Below, in pieces: positions 1 through 7,962 of a DNA stretch of 64,000 nucleotides (position 1 is its first letter; each line of letters opens with the position of its first letter). This DNA is from an uncultured Collinsella sp. (lineage in GTDB: Bacteria > Actinomycetota > Coriobacteriia > Coriobacteriales > Coriobacteriaceae): assembly GCA_900552385.1 (NCBI GenBank), contig URZI01000007.1:33055-97054 (forward strand), in the 5' to 3' direction. A program made the position numbers and the translations under genes. The notes below the pieces were generated by a model. It did not search any database. It saw only the letters and a program-made list of their open reading frames with translations, and had not been told where the DNA came from.

Positions 1-1160
1 CCCCGATGTTTGAGATTGCCGACCTGGTGCACGACGGCGAGCGCGTCGTCGTGGCGCCCGGCGGTGCCGGCGGTCTGGGCAACACGCACTTTGTGACGTC
101 GGTGCGTCGCGCTCCGGCCTTTGCCCAGTTGGGCGAACCGGCCGAGGAGCACTGGATCGAGCTCGAGATGAAGCTTATGGCCGATGCCGCGCTCGTGGGC
201 TTTCCCTCCGTGGGTAAGTCATCGCTCATTGCGCGCATGAGTGCCGCCCGTCCCAAGATTGCTGACTACCCGTTTACCACGCTCGTGCCGAACCTCGGCA
301 TGGTGCGTGCCGGTGAATATTCTTACGTCGTTGCCGACGTCCCCGGTCTTATCGAAGGCGCGAGCGAGGGTAAGGGCCTGGGTCACCAGTTCCTGCGCCA
401 CATTGAGCGTACGGCCCTGATCATGCACGTCGTCGACATGACGGGTGGTTTTGAGGATCGCGATCCGGTCGAGGATTACCACATCATCAACCGCGAGCTC
501 GAGCAGTATGGCGCCGAGCTTTCGGAGCGTCCGCAGATCGTCGTTGCCAACAAGTGCGATGCGCCGGGCACGGCCGACAAGATTGCCGACCTCAAGCGCG
601 CAGCGCTCGACGATGGACATATGTTCTTTGCCGTGTCTGCCGTGACGGGCGCCGGCCTCAACACGCTGATGCTTGCCGTGGGCGAGCAGGTGGCTAAGCT
701 GCGCGCCGAGTTGGCTGTCTCGGATGAGCCGGTCGTTCTGCGCGACGATGAGTGGGAGCGCCGTCGCCTGCAGCGTGAGAAGCGTTTCCGCATTGTTCAG
801 GAAGAGCCCGGTGCCTTCCGCGTGGTCGGTCGTGCCATTGAGCGTATGGTCATCCAGACCGACTGGGAAAACGAGGAAGCCGTCATTTACCTGCAGCATA
901 AGTTTGCGCGTATGGGTGTTGACGATGCGCTCGAGAAGGCCGGTTGCCGTGCGGGCGACGAGGTCCGCATTTGCCAGCGCGCCTTTGACTTTGAGGGCGC
1001 CGAGGACTTCTCGGAGTACGAGGAGCTCGAGGATGCTGGCGAGGACGTTGCCGTTGAAGCCATTGACGTGGCCGATGCTGCGGATGAGGGCGTCGAGGTT
1101 GTCGATGCGACGGATGCAGCGGATGCCGCGGGCGATACCGAGACACCGGAGGGCGAGTAA
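1..1160 (+). CDS. obg: GTPase Obg/CgtA (5' truncated by window edge)
   Basis: Obg is a ribosome-associated GTPase involved in 50S assembly and stress control. The reading frame is open from the first bases, so most of the glycine-rich N-terminal Obg domain lies outside the window; only its end is visible (APGGAGGLGN, about residues 17-26 counted from the Met at 6). The G domain follows, with P-loop GFPSVGKSS (about 65-73), switch motif DVPGLIEGA and NKCD for guanine recognition. A C-terminal OCT-type domain follows, then an acidic Ala/Asp/Val-rich tail. The visible 384 residues fit a family length of about 430-480. The next gene, nadD, starts 3 nt downstream, so the two are probably co-transcribed. 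Identity is secure; the start is not in view. Confidence 0.97.
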   Translation, partial: PMFEIADLVHDGERVVVAPGGAGGLGNTHFVTSVRRAPAFAQLGEPAEEHWIELEMKLMADAALVGFPSVGKSSLIARMSAARPKIADYPFTTLVPNLGMVRAGEYSYVVADVPGLIEGASEGKGLGHQFLRHIERTALIMHVVDMTGGFEDRDPVEDYHIINRELEQYGAELSERPQIVVANKCDAPGTADKIADLKRAALDDGHMFFAVSAVTGAGLNTLMLAVGEQVAKLRAELAVSDEPVVLRDDEWERRRLQREKRFRIVQEEPGAFRVVGRAIERMVIQTDWENEEAVIYLQHKFARMGVDDALEKAGCRAGDEVRICQRAFDFEGAEDFSEYEELEDAGEDVAVEAIDVADAADEGVEVVDATDAADAAGDTETPEGE

Positions 1161-1163
1161 GCC

Positions 1164-1841
1164 ATGTCGCTGCGCGGTGGAATCGGTTTGCCCGAGCTTC
1201 CTCTAGAGGACGGGCAGGAGTTTAGGCTCGGCATTATGGGTGGCACCTTTGATCCCATCCATTACGGGCACCTGGTGACCGCCGAGCAGGCGCGCGAGTC
1301 GCTCGACTTGGACGCTGTGCTCTTTATGCCGGCGGGCTCTCCTGCCTTTAAGCTTGACAAGCCGGTGACGCCTGCCGAGGACCGTTATGCCATGACGGTC
1401 CTCGCCACCGCCGCGAACCCGGCCTTTTTGGCGAGCCGGTTCGAGATCGACCGTCCGGGCGTAACCTATACGGCCGATACGCTTCATGCCCTTCGCGACT
1501 TTTACCCGCCGCAGGTAAAGCTCTACTTTATTACGGGCGCCGACGCGATCATCGATATCGTGACCTGGCATGATGCCGAACGAATCGCTGAGCTTGCTAC
1601 CTTTATTGCGGCGACACGACCGGGCTTTGATATCGATACGGCGCGTGCCCGAATCAAAGAGTCGGGGCTGCCGTTCGACGTGCGCTATATTCAGATTCCA
1701 GCGTTGGCGATCAGCTCGACGAACATTCGTAAGCGAGTTGCCCGCGGTATGAGCGTGCGCTATCTTACGAGCGAGTCCGTGCTCGGCTACATTCGCAAAC
1801 GCAGGCTATATGCCGATTTGGGCCAAGAAGATTTTGAGTGA
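1164..1841 (+). CDS. nadD: Nicotinate-nucleotide adenylyltransferase
   Basis: NadD transfers AMP from ATP to nicotinate mononucleotide, making deamido-NAD in NAD biosynthesis. The 225-residue protein has the nucleotidyltransferase signature GGTFDPIHYGH near residue 28 and the C-terminal ISSTNIRKR motif, both typical of this family. A short N-terminal extension of about 20 residues precedes the first strand. The gene lies between obg and a yqeK-like gene, an arrangement common in Gram-positive bacteria. The ATG is 3 nt after the obg stop, with a ribosome-binding stretch (GGAGGGCGAG) inside the end of obg. Confidence 0.96.
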   Translation: MSLRGGIGLPELPLEDGQEFRLGIMGGTFDPIHYGHLVTAEQARESLDLDAVLFMPAGSPAFKLDKPVTPAEDRYAMTVLATAANPAFLASRFEIDRPGVTYTADTLHALRDFYPPQVKLYFITGADAIIDIVTWHDAERIAELATFIAATRPGFDIDTARARIKESGLPFDVRYIQIPALAISSTNIRKRVARGMSVRYLTSESVLGYIRKRRLYADLGQEDFE

Positions 1842-1853
1842 TGGGGGTCTACG

Positions 1854-2462
1854 TTGTCGGTAGAGGATCAGTTTGAGGGCGATGAGCGCGCGCTGCTCAA
1901 GCGCATTCAAGAGCTGCTCGATGTTCGCATGAAGGATAAGCGCAAGCGCTATGTGCATTCGCTGGGTGTTGCCGAGACCGCACTTCATCTGGCCGAGGTC
2001 TACGGCGTTGACCGCTTTGATGCCGCTGCCGCCGGCCTGATCCATGACTGGGACAAGGTGCTTTCCGACGACGAGCTGGTCACGCGCGCTCTGCACTACG
2101 GCATTAAGATTGCCGGCTCTCCTTCCGCCGCGACGCCGCTTTTGCATGGCCCTGTTGCCGCCTATGAGCTTCCGCAGCTTTTCCCTGAGTTGTCGTTGGC
2201 CGTTTTCCAGGCTGTCGACCGTCACACCGTGGGTGCCTGCGACATGACGCCGCTCGATATGGTGGTCTTTGTGGCCGATGCCATCGAGCCCAACCGCCAC
2301 GGCGACTATGCCCATGCGTTGCGCAAGATGGTGGGGGAGTCGACGCTCGATGAGTTGTTCTTCTCCTGTTTTGCGCAGGGTCTGGTCTATGTTATCCAGT
2401 CCGGGCGCTATCTTTATCCCACGGCTATTTCGATTTACAACCATTACGCCCAGCTGCGCTAG
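1854..2462 (+). CDS. yqeK: YqeK-like HD-domain hydrolase
   Basis: This is a 202-residue HD-domain protein. In other Gram-positive bacteria YqeK proteins next to nadD hydrolyse diadenosine tetraphosphate symmetrically, and that role is inferred here. The metal-binding histidines and the HD pair are visible (HSLGVAE, then GLIHDWDK). The start is a TTG at 1854 with the GGGGG stretch at 1842-1847 as ribosome-binding site; no better start is near. It sits 12 nt after nadD and 28 nt before rsfS, within one operon. Confidence 0.88.
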   Translation: MSVEDQFEGDERALLKRIQELLDVRMKDKRKRYVHSLGVAETALHLAEVYGVDRFDAAAAGLIHDWDKVLSDDELVTRALHYGIKIAGSPSAATPLLHGPVAAYELPQLFPELSLAVFQAVDRHTVGACDMTPLDMVVFVADAIEPNRHGDYAHALRKMVGESTLDELFFSCFAQGLVYVIQSGRYLYPTAISIYNHYAQLR

Positions 2463-2490
2463 CTCGGGTGCGTCTAGAAAGAGGTATTCC

Positions 2491-2946
2491 ATGGCCGACG
2501 AGACCATGACCGACGAGCAGATTCTTGAAGGTGTGGAGCACAAGAGCTTCGTCGCCACGTCCGACCGCACCGCCGCCTCGCTGTCCGCGAGCGGTGTCGC
2601 CGCCGAGGATGTCGCCCGCGCCGCCGCGCAGGCCGCCTACGACAAGAAGGGCGAGGACGTTCAGGTGCTCGACCTGACCGAGCTTTCCGACGTATGCGAC
2701 TACTTTGTGCTTGCCACCGGTACCAACAACCGCCAGGTCGATTCTATCGTCGACGAGATCGAGGAGAAGGTCTCCGAGGCTTGCGGCGAGCACCCGTTCT
2801 CCATCGAGGGTCGCGAGCAGAAGACCTGGATGCTCATGGACTATGGTTCGGTTGTCGTCCACGTCTTCACTCCCGAGGCGCGCGACTTCTACCGTCTCGA
2901 AAAGCTCTGGGGTGACGCTCCCCAGCTCCCCCTCAACCTCCTCTAG
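2491..2946 (+). CDS. rsfS: Ribosome silencing factor RsfS
   Basis: RsfS binds ribosomal protein uL14 and blocks subunit joining under nutrient limitation. The 151-residue product has the family core starting at AEDVARAAAQAAYDKKGED, followed by DYFVLATGTNNRQVDSI and the conserved end of the DUF143 domain (RDFYRLEKLWGDA). The ATG at 2491 is chosen because GAAAGAGG lies about 8 nt upstream; a longer frame runs back into yqeK without a ribosome-binding site. An N-terminal extension of about 35 polar residues precedes the core, longer than in most homologues. It is the last gene of the obg operon, followed by a strong terminator. Confidence 0.95.
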   Translation: MADETMTDEQILEGVEHKSFVATSDRTAASLSASGVAAEDVARAAAQAAYDKKGEDVQVLDLTELSDVCDYFVLATGTNNRQVDSIVDEIEEKVSEACGEHPFSIEGREQKTWMLMDYGSVVVHVFTPEARDFYRLEKLWGDAPQLPLNLL

Positions 2947-2987
2947 TAGCTCATTTGAGACGGGGTTTAGCTAGCCTCACGCATATC

Positions 2988-3030
2988 GCCGGGCAGTTGC
3001 GGTTTTCCGCACCTGCCCGGCTTTCTTTTT
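2988..3030 (+). terminator. Rho-independent terminator of the obg-rsfS operon
   Basis: GCCGGGCAG (2988-2996) pairs with CTGCCCGGC (3013-3021), and TGCGG pairs with CCGCA inside, around a TTTT loop with a single internal mismatch. TTTCTTTTT follows directly. It stands between rsfS and the convergent end of dinB. The T-tract is only on the plus-strand side. Confidence 0.93.
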
Positions 3031-3042
3031 GCCCAAAGGCGG

Positions 3043-4296
3043 TTAATCGTTGAAGCGGGATTGGCGGCCGAAGGAAAGGGCGCTGTCGCCGAATTTGTCT
3101 CGGACGGCGTCGATGGCGACGGAGAGGTCGCGGCGGTCGCTGGATTGGGCTCCGCGGTCATCGATCTCGCAGAACAGGTCGGTCTGGATGCCGCCTCGGT
3201 GGTCGAAGTCGCTCATGCCGATGCCCGCTAAGCGAACATGCATGCCTTCCTGCCAGATGTTGTCGAGCAGTTCGAGCGCAACCGCCACGAAGATGTTCTC
3301 ATCGTCGGTCGGATGAGGCAGCCGGCGCTGTGCCGTACGCCCGCTGCCATACGAATACTTGAGTTTGAGCGTTACCGTGGCACCCGTCAGCCCCTGACGG
3401 CGCAGACGGCGTCCCACTGACTCTCCCAACAGCGCAATCGCCGCCTCAATATCCCCACGCTCAGTCAAATCTTTAGCAAAGGTGCGTTCATTGCTGACCG
3501 ACTTGACCTCGCGCTCTTCATCGAGACTCGTGACTTCGGAGATTTCGAGTCCCAGCGCACGCTGGCGCATGCGTTCGCCGTTGACACCAAAAATAGAGGA
3601 CAAGGTGGATTCCGGTGCGCGTGACAGCTCGCCAAGCGTGTAGATGCGCATGCGGCGCAGCCGTTCCTCGGCCGAGCGTCCGATGCCGCTCATGGCAGAT
3701 ACCGGCAGCGCGGCCAAAAAGCGCTGCTCGGTTCCGGGGCGCACGATGGTCAGTCCAAACGGCTTATCCCGCTCGCTTGCGATCTTTGCGACCGTCTTGT
3801 TGCAGCCCACGCCAATGGAGCACGTTACTCCCAGCGTTGCCACGCGGTCGCTTATACGCCGCGCAACCAGCAGCGGGTCTTCGGGCGCAAAGCGACCCGG
3901 TGTGATATCGATAAAGGCTTCGTCGATGGATACGCGCTCAACGCGCGGGGTCTCGTCGGCGAGAATCGCCATGACCTGCGTGCTCACCTCGCGGTAGCGA
4001 TCAAAGTGCCCGTGCGTCCAAATGGCTTGCGGGCACAAGCGCCGTGCCTCGGCCGAGGCCATGGCAGAGTGCACGCCAAAGCGACGCGCCTCATACGAAC
4101 ACGTGGACACGACGCCACGCGAATCGGCGTCTCCGCCCACGATGAGCGGCTTTCCACGCCACTCGGGATGATCGAGCATCTCCACGCTCGCAAAAAACGC
4201 ATCGAGGTCCATCAGACCCACCGCCGGACCCGTCCAGGGAGGCGGCGTGACGCCTATGGCATCCTCATAACCGTATGTATGTTCGCGTCTTTCCAT
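3043..4296 (-). CDS. dinB: DNA polymerase IV (Y family)
   Basis: DinB is an error-prone translesion polymerase. The 417-residue protein contains the Y-family catalytic core: MDLDAFFASVE near the N-terminus (first metal-binding Asp and the steric-gate region), YEARRFGV, and the second acidic motif SIDEAFIDI. A helix-hairpin-helix region (SGIGRSAEERLRRM) and a little-finger domain follow. The start at 4296 gives about 28 residues before the first motif. It is a single gene on the minus strand, convergent with rsfS and divergent from rpsP. A TATACT hexamer lies only 6 nt before the ATG, suggesting a leaderless or very short-leader message. Confidence 0.95.
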   Translation of the reverse strand: MERREHTYGYEDAIGVTPPPWTGPAVGLMDLDAFFASVEMLDHPEWRGKPLIVGGDADSRGVVSTCSYEARRFGVHSAMASAEARRLCPQAIWTHGHFDRYREVSTQVMAILADETPRVERVSIDEAFIDITPGRFAPEDPLLVARRISDRVATLGVTCSIGVGCNKTVAKIASERDKPFGLTIVRPGTEQRFLAALPVSAMSGIGRSAEERLRRMRIYTLGELSRAPESTLSSIFGVNGERMRQRALGLEISEVTSLDEEREVKSVSNERTFAKDLTERGDIEAAIALLGESVGRRLRRQGLTGATVTLKLKYSYGSGRTAQRRLPHPTDDENIFVAVALELLDNIWQEGMHVRLAGIGMSDFDHRGGIQTDLFCEIDDRGAQSSDRRDLSVAIDAVRDKFGDSALSFGRQSRFND

Positions 4297-4302
4297 GTCA
4301 TG

Positions 4303-4308
4303 AGTATA
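4303..4308 (-). promoter_or_regulatory. Putative -10 box of dinB
   Basis: Read on the minus strand, TATACT ends 6 nt before the dinB ATG, so transcription would begin at or beside the start codon. No clear -35 hexamer is seen. No ribosome-binding site precedes the ATG, which fits a leaderless transcript. Confidence 0.5.
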
Positions 4309-4340
4309 CCGCGCAGCTCATGTGGGGTGCGTGTATGTGC

Positions 4341-4368
4341 TTGCAAATCCCGAATTCTTGTCTAAGAT
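4341..4368 (+). promoter_or_regulatory. Promoter of the rpsP operon
   Basis: TTGCAA (4341-4346) and TAAGAT (4363-4368) are separated by 16 nt. This leaves an untranslated leader of about 120 nt before rpsP, containing a small hairpin GCAGC/GCTGC at 4464-4478 just ahead of the ribosome-binding site. Confidence 0.6.
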
Positions 4369-4497
4369 ATGGATTTGCCCTCGACTACACCGAAGAAGTT
4401 GGTCTCACGGACTTCACCTGCCCGCGTCGATGGCGTATTATGTTCAACTGTTTGTTTGTAGTTGCAGCCTAAAGCTGCTTGGTTGGAGGAGTTTCCT

Positions 4498-4839
4498 TTG
4501 GCAGTCAAGATTCGCCTTGCTCGTCACGGCGCTAAGAAGCGTCCGTACTACCGTGTCGTCGTCGCCGATTCCCGCGCCCCGCGTGACGGTCGTATCATCG
4601 AGGAGGTTGGCCGCTACAACCCGATGACCGCCCCCAAGACCATCAACCTCGACCTCGAGAAGATCGCCGACTGGCAGTCCAAGGGCGCTCAGCTCACCGA
4701 CGCCGTCGCCGCTCTGGTCAAGGCCGCCAACGAGGGCGAGAAGACCGAGACCGTCGTCAAGAAGTCCAAGAAGCAGCTTGCCAAAGAGGCCGAGGCCGCT
4801 AAGGCTGCCGCTGAGGCCGCTGAGGGCGCCGAGGAGTAA
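4498..4839 (+). CDS. rpsP: 30S ribosomal protein S16
   Basis: S16 is a small-subunit assembly protein. The 113-residue product begins [18 protein letters not shown], the standard S16 N-terminus, continues through [14 protein letters not shown] and ends in a lysine- and alanine-rich tail of about 35 residues common in high-GC Gram-positives. The TTG at 4498 is chosen over an upstream ATG because GGAGGA lies at 4485-4490 with 7 nt spacing and the protein then starts exactly where S16 usually does. It is the first gene of the rpsP-khpA-rimM-trmD-lepB operon. Confidence 0.96.
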   Translation: MAVKIRLARHGAKKRPYYRVVVADSRAPRDGRIIEEVGRYNPMTAPKTINLDLEKIADWQSKGAQLTDAVAALVKAANEGEKTETVVKKSKKQLAKEAEAAKAAAEAAEGAEE

Positions 4840-4842
4840 ATC

Positions 4843-5127
4843 GTGCCTGAGGTTGACGCTGCACAGCTCGAGGGTGAGGCAATGCTCTCAGATCGCATCG
4901 CCGATCTCGTCGAATATCTCGTTGTTCAGATCGTCGACGACCCGGATTCCGTAAGCCTTGAGGTCATCGATGGTGACGACGCCTCTACGATTGAGGTTTC
5001 GGTCGCCGAGGATGACGTTGCTAAGGTCATCGGCCGTCGTGGCCGTACCATCAAGGCCATTCGCACGCTCGCCCGTGCACTGGCCGCTCGCCTCGACACT
5101 GCTGTCGAGGTAGAGGTTCTGGGCTAG
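4843..5127 (+). CDS. khpA: KH-domain RNA-binding protein KhpA
   Basis: KhpA is a small KH-domain RNA-binding protein that, with KhpB, affects cell division and RNA metabolism in Gram-positive bacteria. The GXXG loop is present (KVIGRRGRTIKAIR). A GTG at 4843 gives 94 residues. An internal ATG at 4882, preceded by GAGGGTGAGG, would give 81 residues starting MLSDRIADLVEYL, closer to the usual 75-80, so the true start is uncertain. It is 3 nt after rpsP and 4 nt before rimM, a position conserved in many Gram-positives. Confidence 0.93.
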   Translation: MPEVDAAQLEGEAMLSDRIADLVEYLVVQIVDDPDSVSLEVIDGDDASTIEVSVAEDDVAKVIGRRGRTIKAIRTLARALAARLDTAVEVEVLG

Positions 5128-5131
5128 GACC

Positions 5132-5653
5132 TTGAGGTCCCAGTACAAAAACATCGCCCGTGTGGTCAAGCCGCACGGAAGGAAGGGGGAGGTCCTCGCG
5201 CAGCCGCTGCGGGGGCTTCCTTCTGTATTAGAGCCGGGTATGCGCGTCGCCCTGACGCCGCCGGCGCTCAAGCGCGACCGCTTTTGCACGGTCGTGTCCG
5301 TCACCGATACGGGCGATGGCGATCTGGTCTCGTTTGAGGGCATTGACGACTTGACGGCCGCCGAGGGCATCACGGGATGCTACGTGCTGGCAAATCGTGA
5401 CGATTTTGAGCTCGATTCGCTCGACGCTGCCTATACCGACCTGATGGGTCGCGAGGTGGTCGACGAGCGCTTCGGTTCGCTTGGCACGATCGTCGAGATC
5501 ATGTCGACGCCCGCTAACGATGTTTGGGTTGTCGAGGGTGATCGGTACGGCGAGGTACTGATTCCCGTGATCGAGCAGGTCGTGCTCGATCTTCCCGATG
5601 CAGGAACAATTTCCGTCCACGTGATGGACGGCCTGATTGATATGGACAAGTAG
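5132..5653 (+). CDS. rimM: Ribosome maturation factor RimM
   Basis: RimM helps fold the 30S head and binds S19. The 173-residue protein has the N-terminal beta-barrel domain (IARVVKPHGRKGEV) and the C-terminal PRC-barrel (VWVVEGDRYGEVLIPVI). The start is a TTG at 5132 with only a weak TAGGA ribosome-binding site overlapping the khpA stop, suggesting translational coupling. It lies between khpA and trmD as in most bacteria. Confidence 0.95.
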   Translation: MRSQYKNIARVVKPHGRKGEVLAQPLRGLPSVLEPGMRVALTPPALKRDRFCTVVSVTDTGDGDLVSFEGIDDLTAAEGITGCYVLANRDDFELDSLDAAYTDLMGREVVDERFGSLGTIVEIMSTPANDVWVVEGDRYGEVLIPVIEQVVLDLPDAGTISVHVMDGLIDMDK

Positions 5654-5663
5654 GGAGGACAAC

Positions 5664-6422
5664 ATGCTGATTGAGACCCTTTCGGTCTTTCCCGAGATGT
5701 TTGAGCCCGTCATGTCCACGTCGATTTTGGGCCGCGCCCGCAAGGCCGGCCTTTTTGATTTTAAGGCGTATAACCTGCGCGACTGGACGCACGACCGCCA
5801 TCGTACCGTCGATGACGAGCCGTACGGCGGCGGGCAGGGCATGCTCATGAAGGTCGAGCCTATCGCAGAGGCCATCGAGGCCATTAGCGCAGAGGGTCCC
5901 AAGCCCACTGTGGTGTTCTTTACCCCCTGTGGCGAGCCCTTTACGCAGCATGTGGCCGAGCGCCTGCTCAAAAGTGAGCGCCTGCTGTTTGTGTGCAGCC
6001 GCTACGAGGGCGTCGACGAGCGTGCGTATGCGTATGCCGACGAGCGTCTGTCGATCGGCGACTATGTGCTTACGGGTGGCGAACTTCCCGCTATGGTCGT
6101 TGCCGATGCCGTCGTACGCCTGATTCCCGGCGCCCTGGGCGATGAGATGAGCAATGTGGACGAGTCGTTCTCGACCGCCGAGGACGGAGGCCTGCTCGAG
6201 TACGCGCAGTACACCCGTCCCGCCGAGTTCAACGGCGAGGGCGTGCCGCCGGTGCTCGTGAGTGGCGATCACGCCAAGGTCGACGCTTGGCGCCGCAAGA
6301 ACGCCATCGAGCGCACCTGCCGCTGGCGTCCCGACCTGATCGAGACTGCGCGGCTCACGCCCCAGGAGCGTGCATATGCGCAGGAGATCCTTGACGCTTC
6401 GTATTCGCAGAGCGAGGAGTGA
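5664..6422 (+). CDS. trmD: tRNA (guanine-37-N1)-methyltransferase
   Basis: TrmD methylates G37 of tRNAs using S-adenosylmethionine, preventing frameshifts. The 252-residue protein starts MLIETLSVFPEMFEP and carries the trefoil-knot motifs CSRYEGVDER and SIGDYVLTGGELPAM. The ATG at 5664 is 5 nt after GGGAGG; a longer frame reading back into rimM has no such support. Its stop overlaps the start region of lepB. The usual downstream neighbour rplS is absent here and lies about 7.8 kb further on. Confidence 0.97.
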   Translation: MLIETLSVFPEMFEPVMSTSILGRARKAGLFDFKAYNLRDWTHDRHRTVDDEPYGGGQGMLMKVEPIAEAIEAISAEGPKPTVVFFTPCGEPFTQHVAERLLKSERLLFVCSRYEGVDERAYAYADERLSIGDYVLTGGELPAMVVADAVVRLIPGALGDEMSNVDESFSTAEDGGLLEYAQYTRPAEFNGEGVPPVLVSGDHAKVDAWRRKNAIERTCRWRPDLIETARLTPQERAYAQEILDASYSQSEE

Positions 6423-6424
6423 GT

Positions 6425-6988
6425 ATGGTTCCTACGCAACATTCCGCGTTGAGGGGCGCTTTTAAGTGGATCGCGGTCATCGCGATCGCGCTTGTGGCCA
6501 CCTTCCTGATCCGCACCTTTGTGGTCGAGCCCTTTGTGGTGCCCACCGGCTCTATGGAGGACACAATCGAGATTGGCGACCAGATCCTGGCGCAAAAGGT
6601 GAGCCTCGAGCTCGGTCAGCCCGTCAAGCAGGGCGATATCGTTGTGTTTCACAACCCTGATGGCACCTCCGAGCATGATGTTCTTGTCAAGCGCGTTATT
6701 GCCACGGCCGGCCAGACGGTCGACCTGCAGGACGGCAAGGTGGTCGTTGACGGCCAGGCGCTCGACGAGGACTACACGACCGGCATGAGCTGGCCGCTTT
6801 CGGTCCAGGCGCCCGCCGCCCAGGTGAGCTATCCCTACACCGTCCCCGACGACTGCGTGTGGGTGATGGGCGACAACCGCGAGAACTCAGCCGACTCACG
6901 CTACTTTGGCCCGGTCGACCGTTCGGATTTGATCGCCGTGGCGCTCGTGCGTTACTGGCCGCTCAACCGTCTGGGCGCTATCGACTAA
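6425..6988 (+). CDS. lepB: Signal peptidase I
   Basis: LepB removes signal peptides from exported proteins at the outer face of the membrane. The 187-residue protein has one N-terminal membrane segment (WIAVIAIALVATFLI), the catalytic serine in PTGSMEDTI, the lysine in LVKRVIATAGQ, and the GDNRENSADSRYFG box. The ATG at 6425 has GAGGAG 5 nt upstream; a GTG at 6419 overlapping the trmD stop is the alternative. It ends the rpsP operon as seen here. Confidence 0.95.
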   Translation: MVPTQHSALRGAFKWIAVIAIALVATFLIRTFVVEPFVVPTGSMEDTIEIGDQILAQKVSLELGQPVKQGDIVVFHNPDGTSEHDVLVKRVIATAGQTVDLQDGKVVVDGQALDEDYTTGMSWPLSVQAPAAQVSYPYTVPDDCVWVMGDNRENSADSRYFGPVDRSDLIAVALVRYWPLNRLGAID

Positions 6989-6995
6989 AAACCGC

Positions 6996-7001
6996 TATAG
7001 T
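6996..7001 (+). promoter_or_regulatory. Putative -10 box of glyQS
   Basis: TATAGT lies 8 nt after the lepB stop and 46 nt before glyQ. No convincing -35 hexamer was found, so this may be a weak or internal promoter. The leader is too short for a T-box riboswitch. Confidence 0.35.
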
Positions 7002-7047
7002 ACAGTACCTAACCGTGTAATCGTTTCGACGAGGGGATATTAGAGGC

Positions 7048-7959
7048 ATGAACGCTTCATCGCTTTCCTTCCAAGACATCATCCTGCGCCTCCAGCAGTA
7101 CTGGGGCGAGCAGGGCTGCGTCATTATGCAGCCCTATGACTCCGAGGTCGGTGCCGGTACCTTTCATACCGCGACCACGCTGCGCTCGCTCGGTCCCGCC
7201 GAGTGGCGCACCTGCTATGCGCAGCCTTGCCGCCGTCCTGCCGACGGCCGCTACGGCGAGAACCCCAACCGCATGCAGCACTACTATCAGTTCCAGGTGC
7301 TCATCAAGCCCTCACCGGTCAACGCTCAGGAGCTTTACCTGGGGTCTCTTGCCGCTATCGGTCTGGACCCCAACGACCATGACGTCCGCTTTGTCGAGGA
7401 CGACTGGGAGAGCCCGACGCTCGGCGCCTGGGGTCTTGGCTGGGAGGTTTGGCTCAACGGCATGGAGGTTACGCAGTTTACGTACTTCCAGCAGGTGGGC
7501 GGCATCGAGGTTGACCCCGTGCCCGTCGAGATCACCTATGGCCTGGAGCGTATCGCCATGTACGCCCAGGGCGTTAACTCGGTCTACGACCTGGTGTGGA
7601 GCTACCTGCCCGACGGCACACCCATGACCTACGGCGACGTGTTCCTCGAGAACGAGCGCGAGTTCAGTGCCTATAACTTTGAGGTCGCCAACGTCGAGAT
7701 GATGCGTCAGAAGTTTGACGACTACGAGGCCGAGTGCCATTCCTGTCTGGAGCGAAAGCTGCCGCTGCCGGCGTACGACTGTGTCATGAAGTGCAGCCAC
7801 GCTTTCAACCTGCTCGATGCCCGTGGCGCGCTGTCCGCGGTCGAGCGTGCCAACTACATCCTGCGCGTCCGCGCCGTCGCCAAGGCGTGCTGCGAGGCCT
7901 ACATGGCCGAGGTCGCCGGAGTCAACGAGAATGCCGACCAGGAAGGCGAGGTGGCGTAA
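7048..7959 (+). CDS. glyQ: Glycyl-tRNA synthetase alpha subunit
   Basis: GlyQ is the catalytic alpha subunit of the heterotetrameric bacterial glycyl-tRNA synthetase. The 303-residue protein opens with [18 protein letters not shown] and contains the class II motif 2 region ([16 protein letters not shown]) and motif 3 ([10 protein letters not shown]), all highly typical. The ATG at 7048 is preceded by an AGAGG stretch. glyS follows after 3 nt, so the two subunits are co-translated. Confidence 0.98.
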   Translation: MNASSLSFQDIILRLQQYWGEQGCVIMQPYDSEVGAGTFHTATTLRSLGPAEWRTCYAQPCRRPADGRYGENPNRMQHYYQFQVLIKPSPVNAQELYLGSLAAIGLDPNDHDVRFVEDDWESPTLGAWGLGWEVWLNGMEVTQFTYFQQVGGIEVDPVPVEITYGLERIAMYAQGVNSVYDLVWSYLPDGTPMTYGDVFLENEREFSAYNFEVANVEMMRQKFDDYEAECHSCLERKLPLPAYDCVMKCSHAFNLLDARGALSAVERANYILRVRAVAKACCEAYMAEVAGVNENADQEGEVA

Positions 7960-7962
7960 GCC

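Noticed and set aside
6989..7047. T-box riboswitch before glyQS
   Set aside because: The gap is only 59 nt, too short for a T-box, and no specifier or T-box sequence is seen. The gap before proS is zero.
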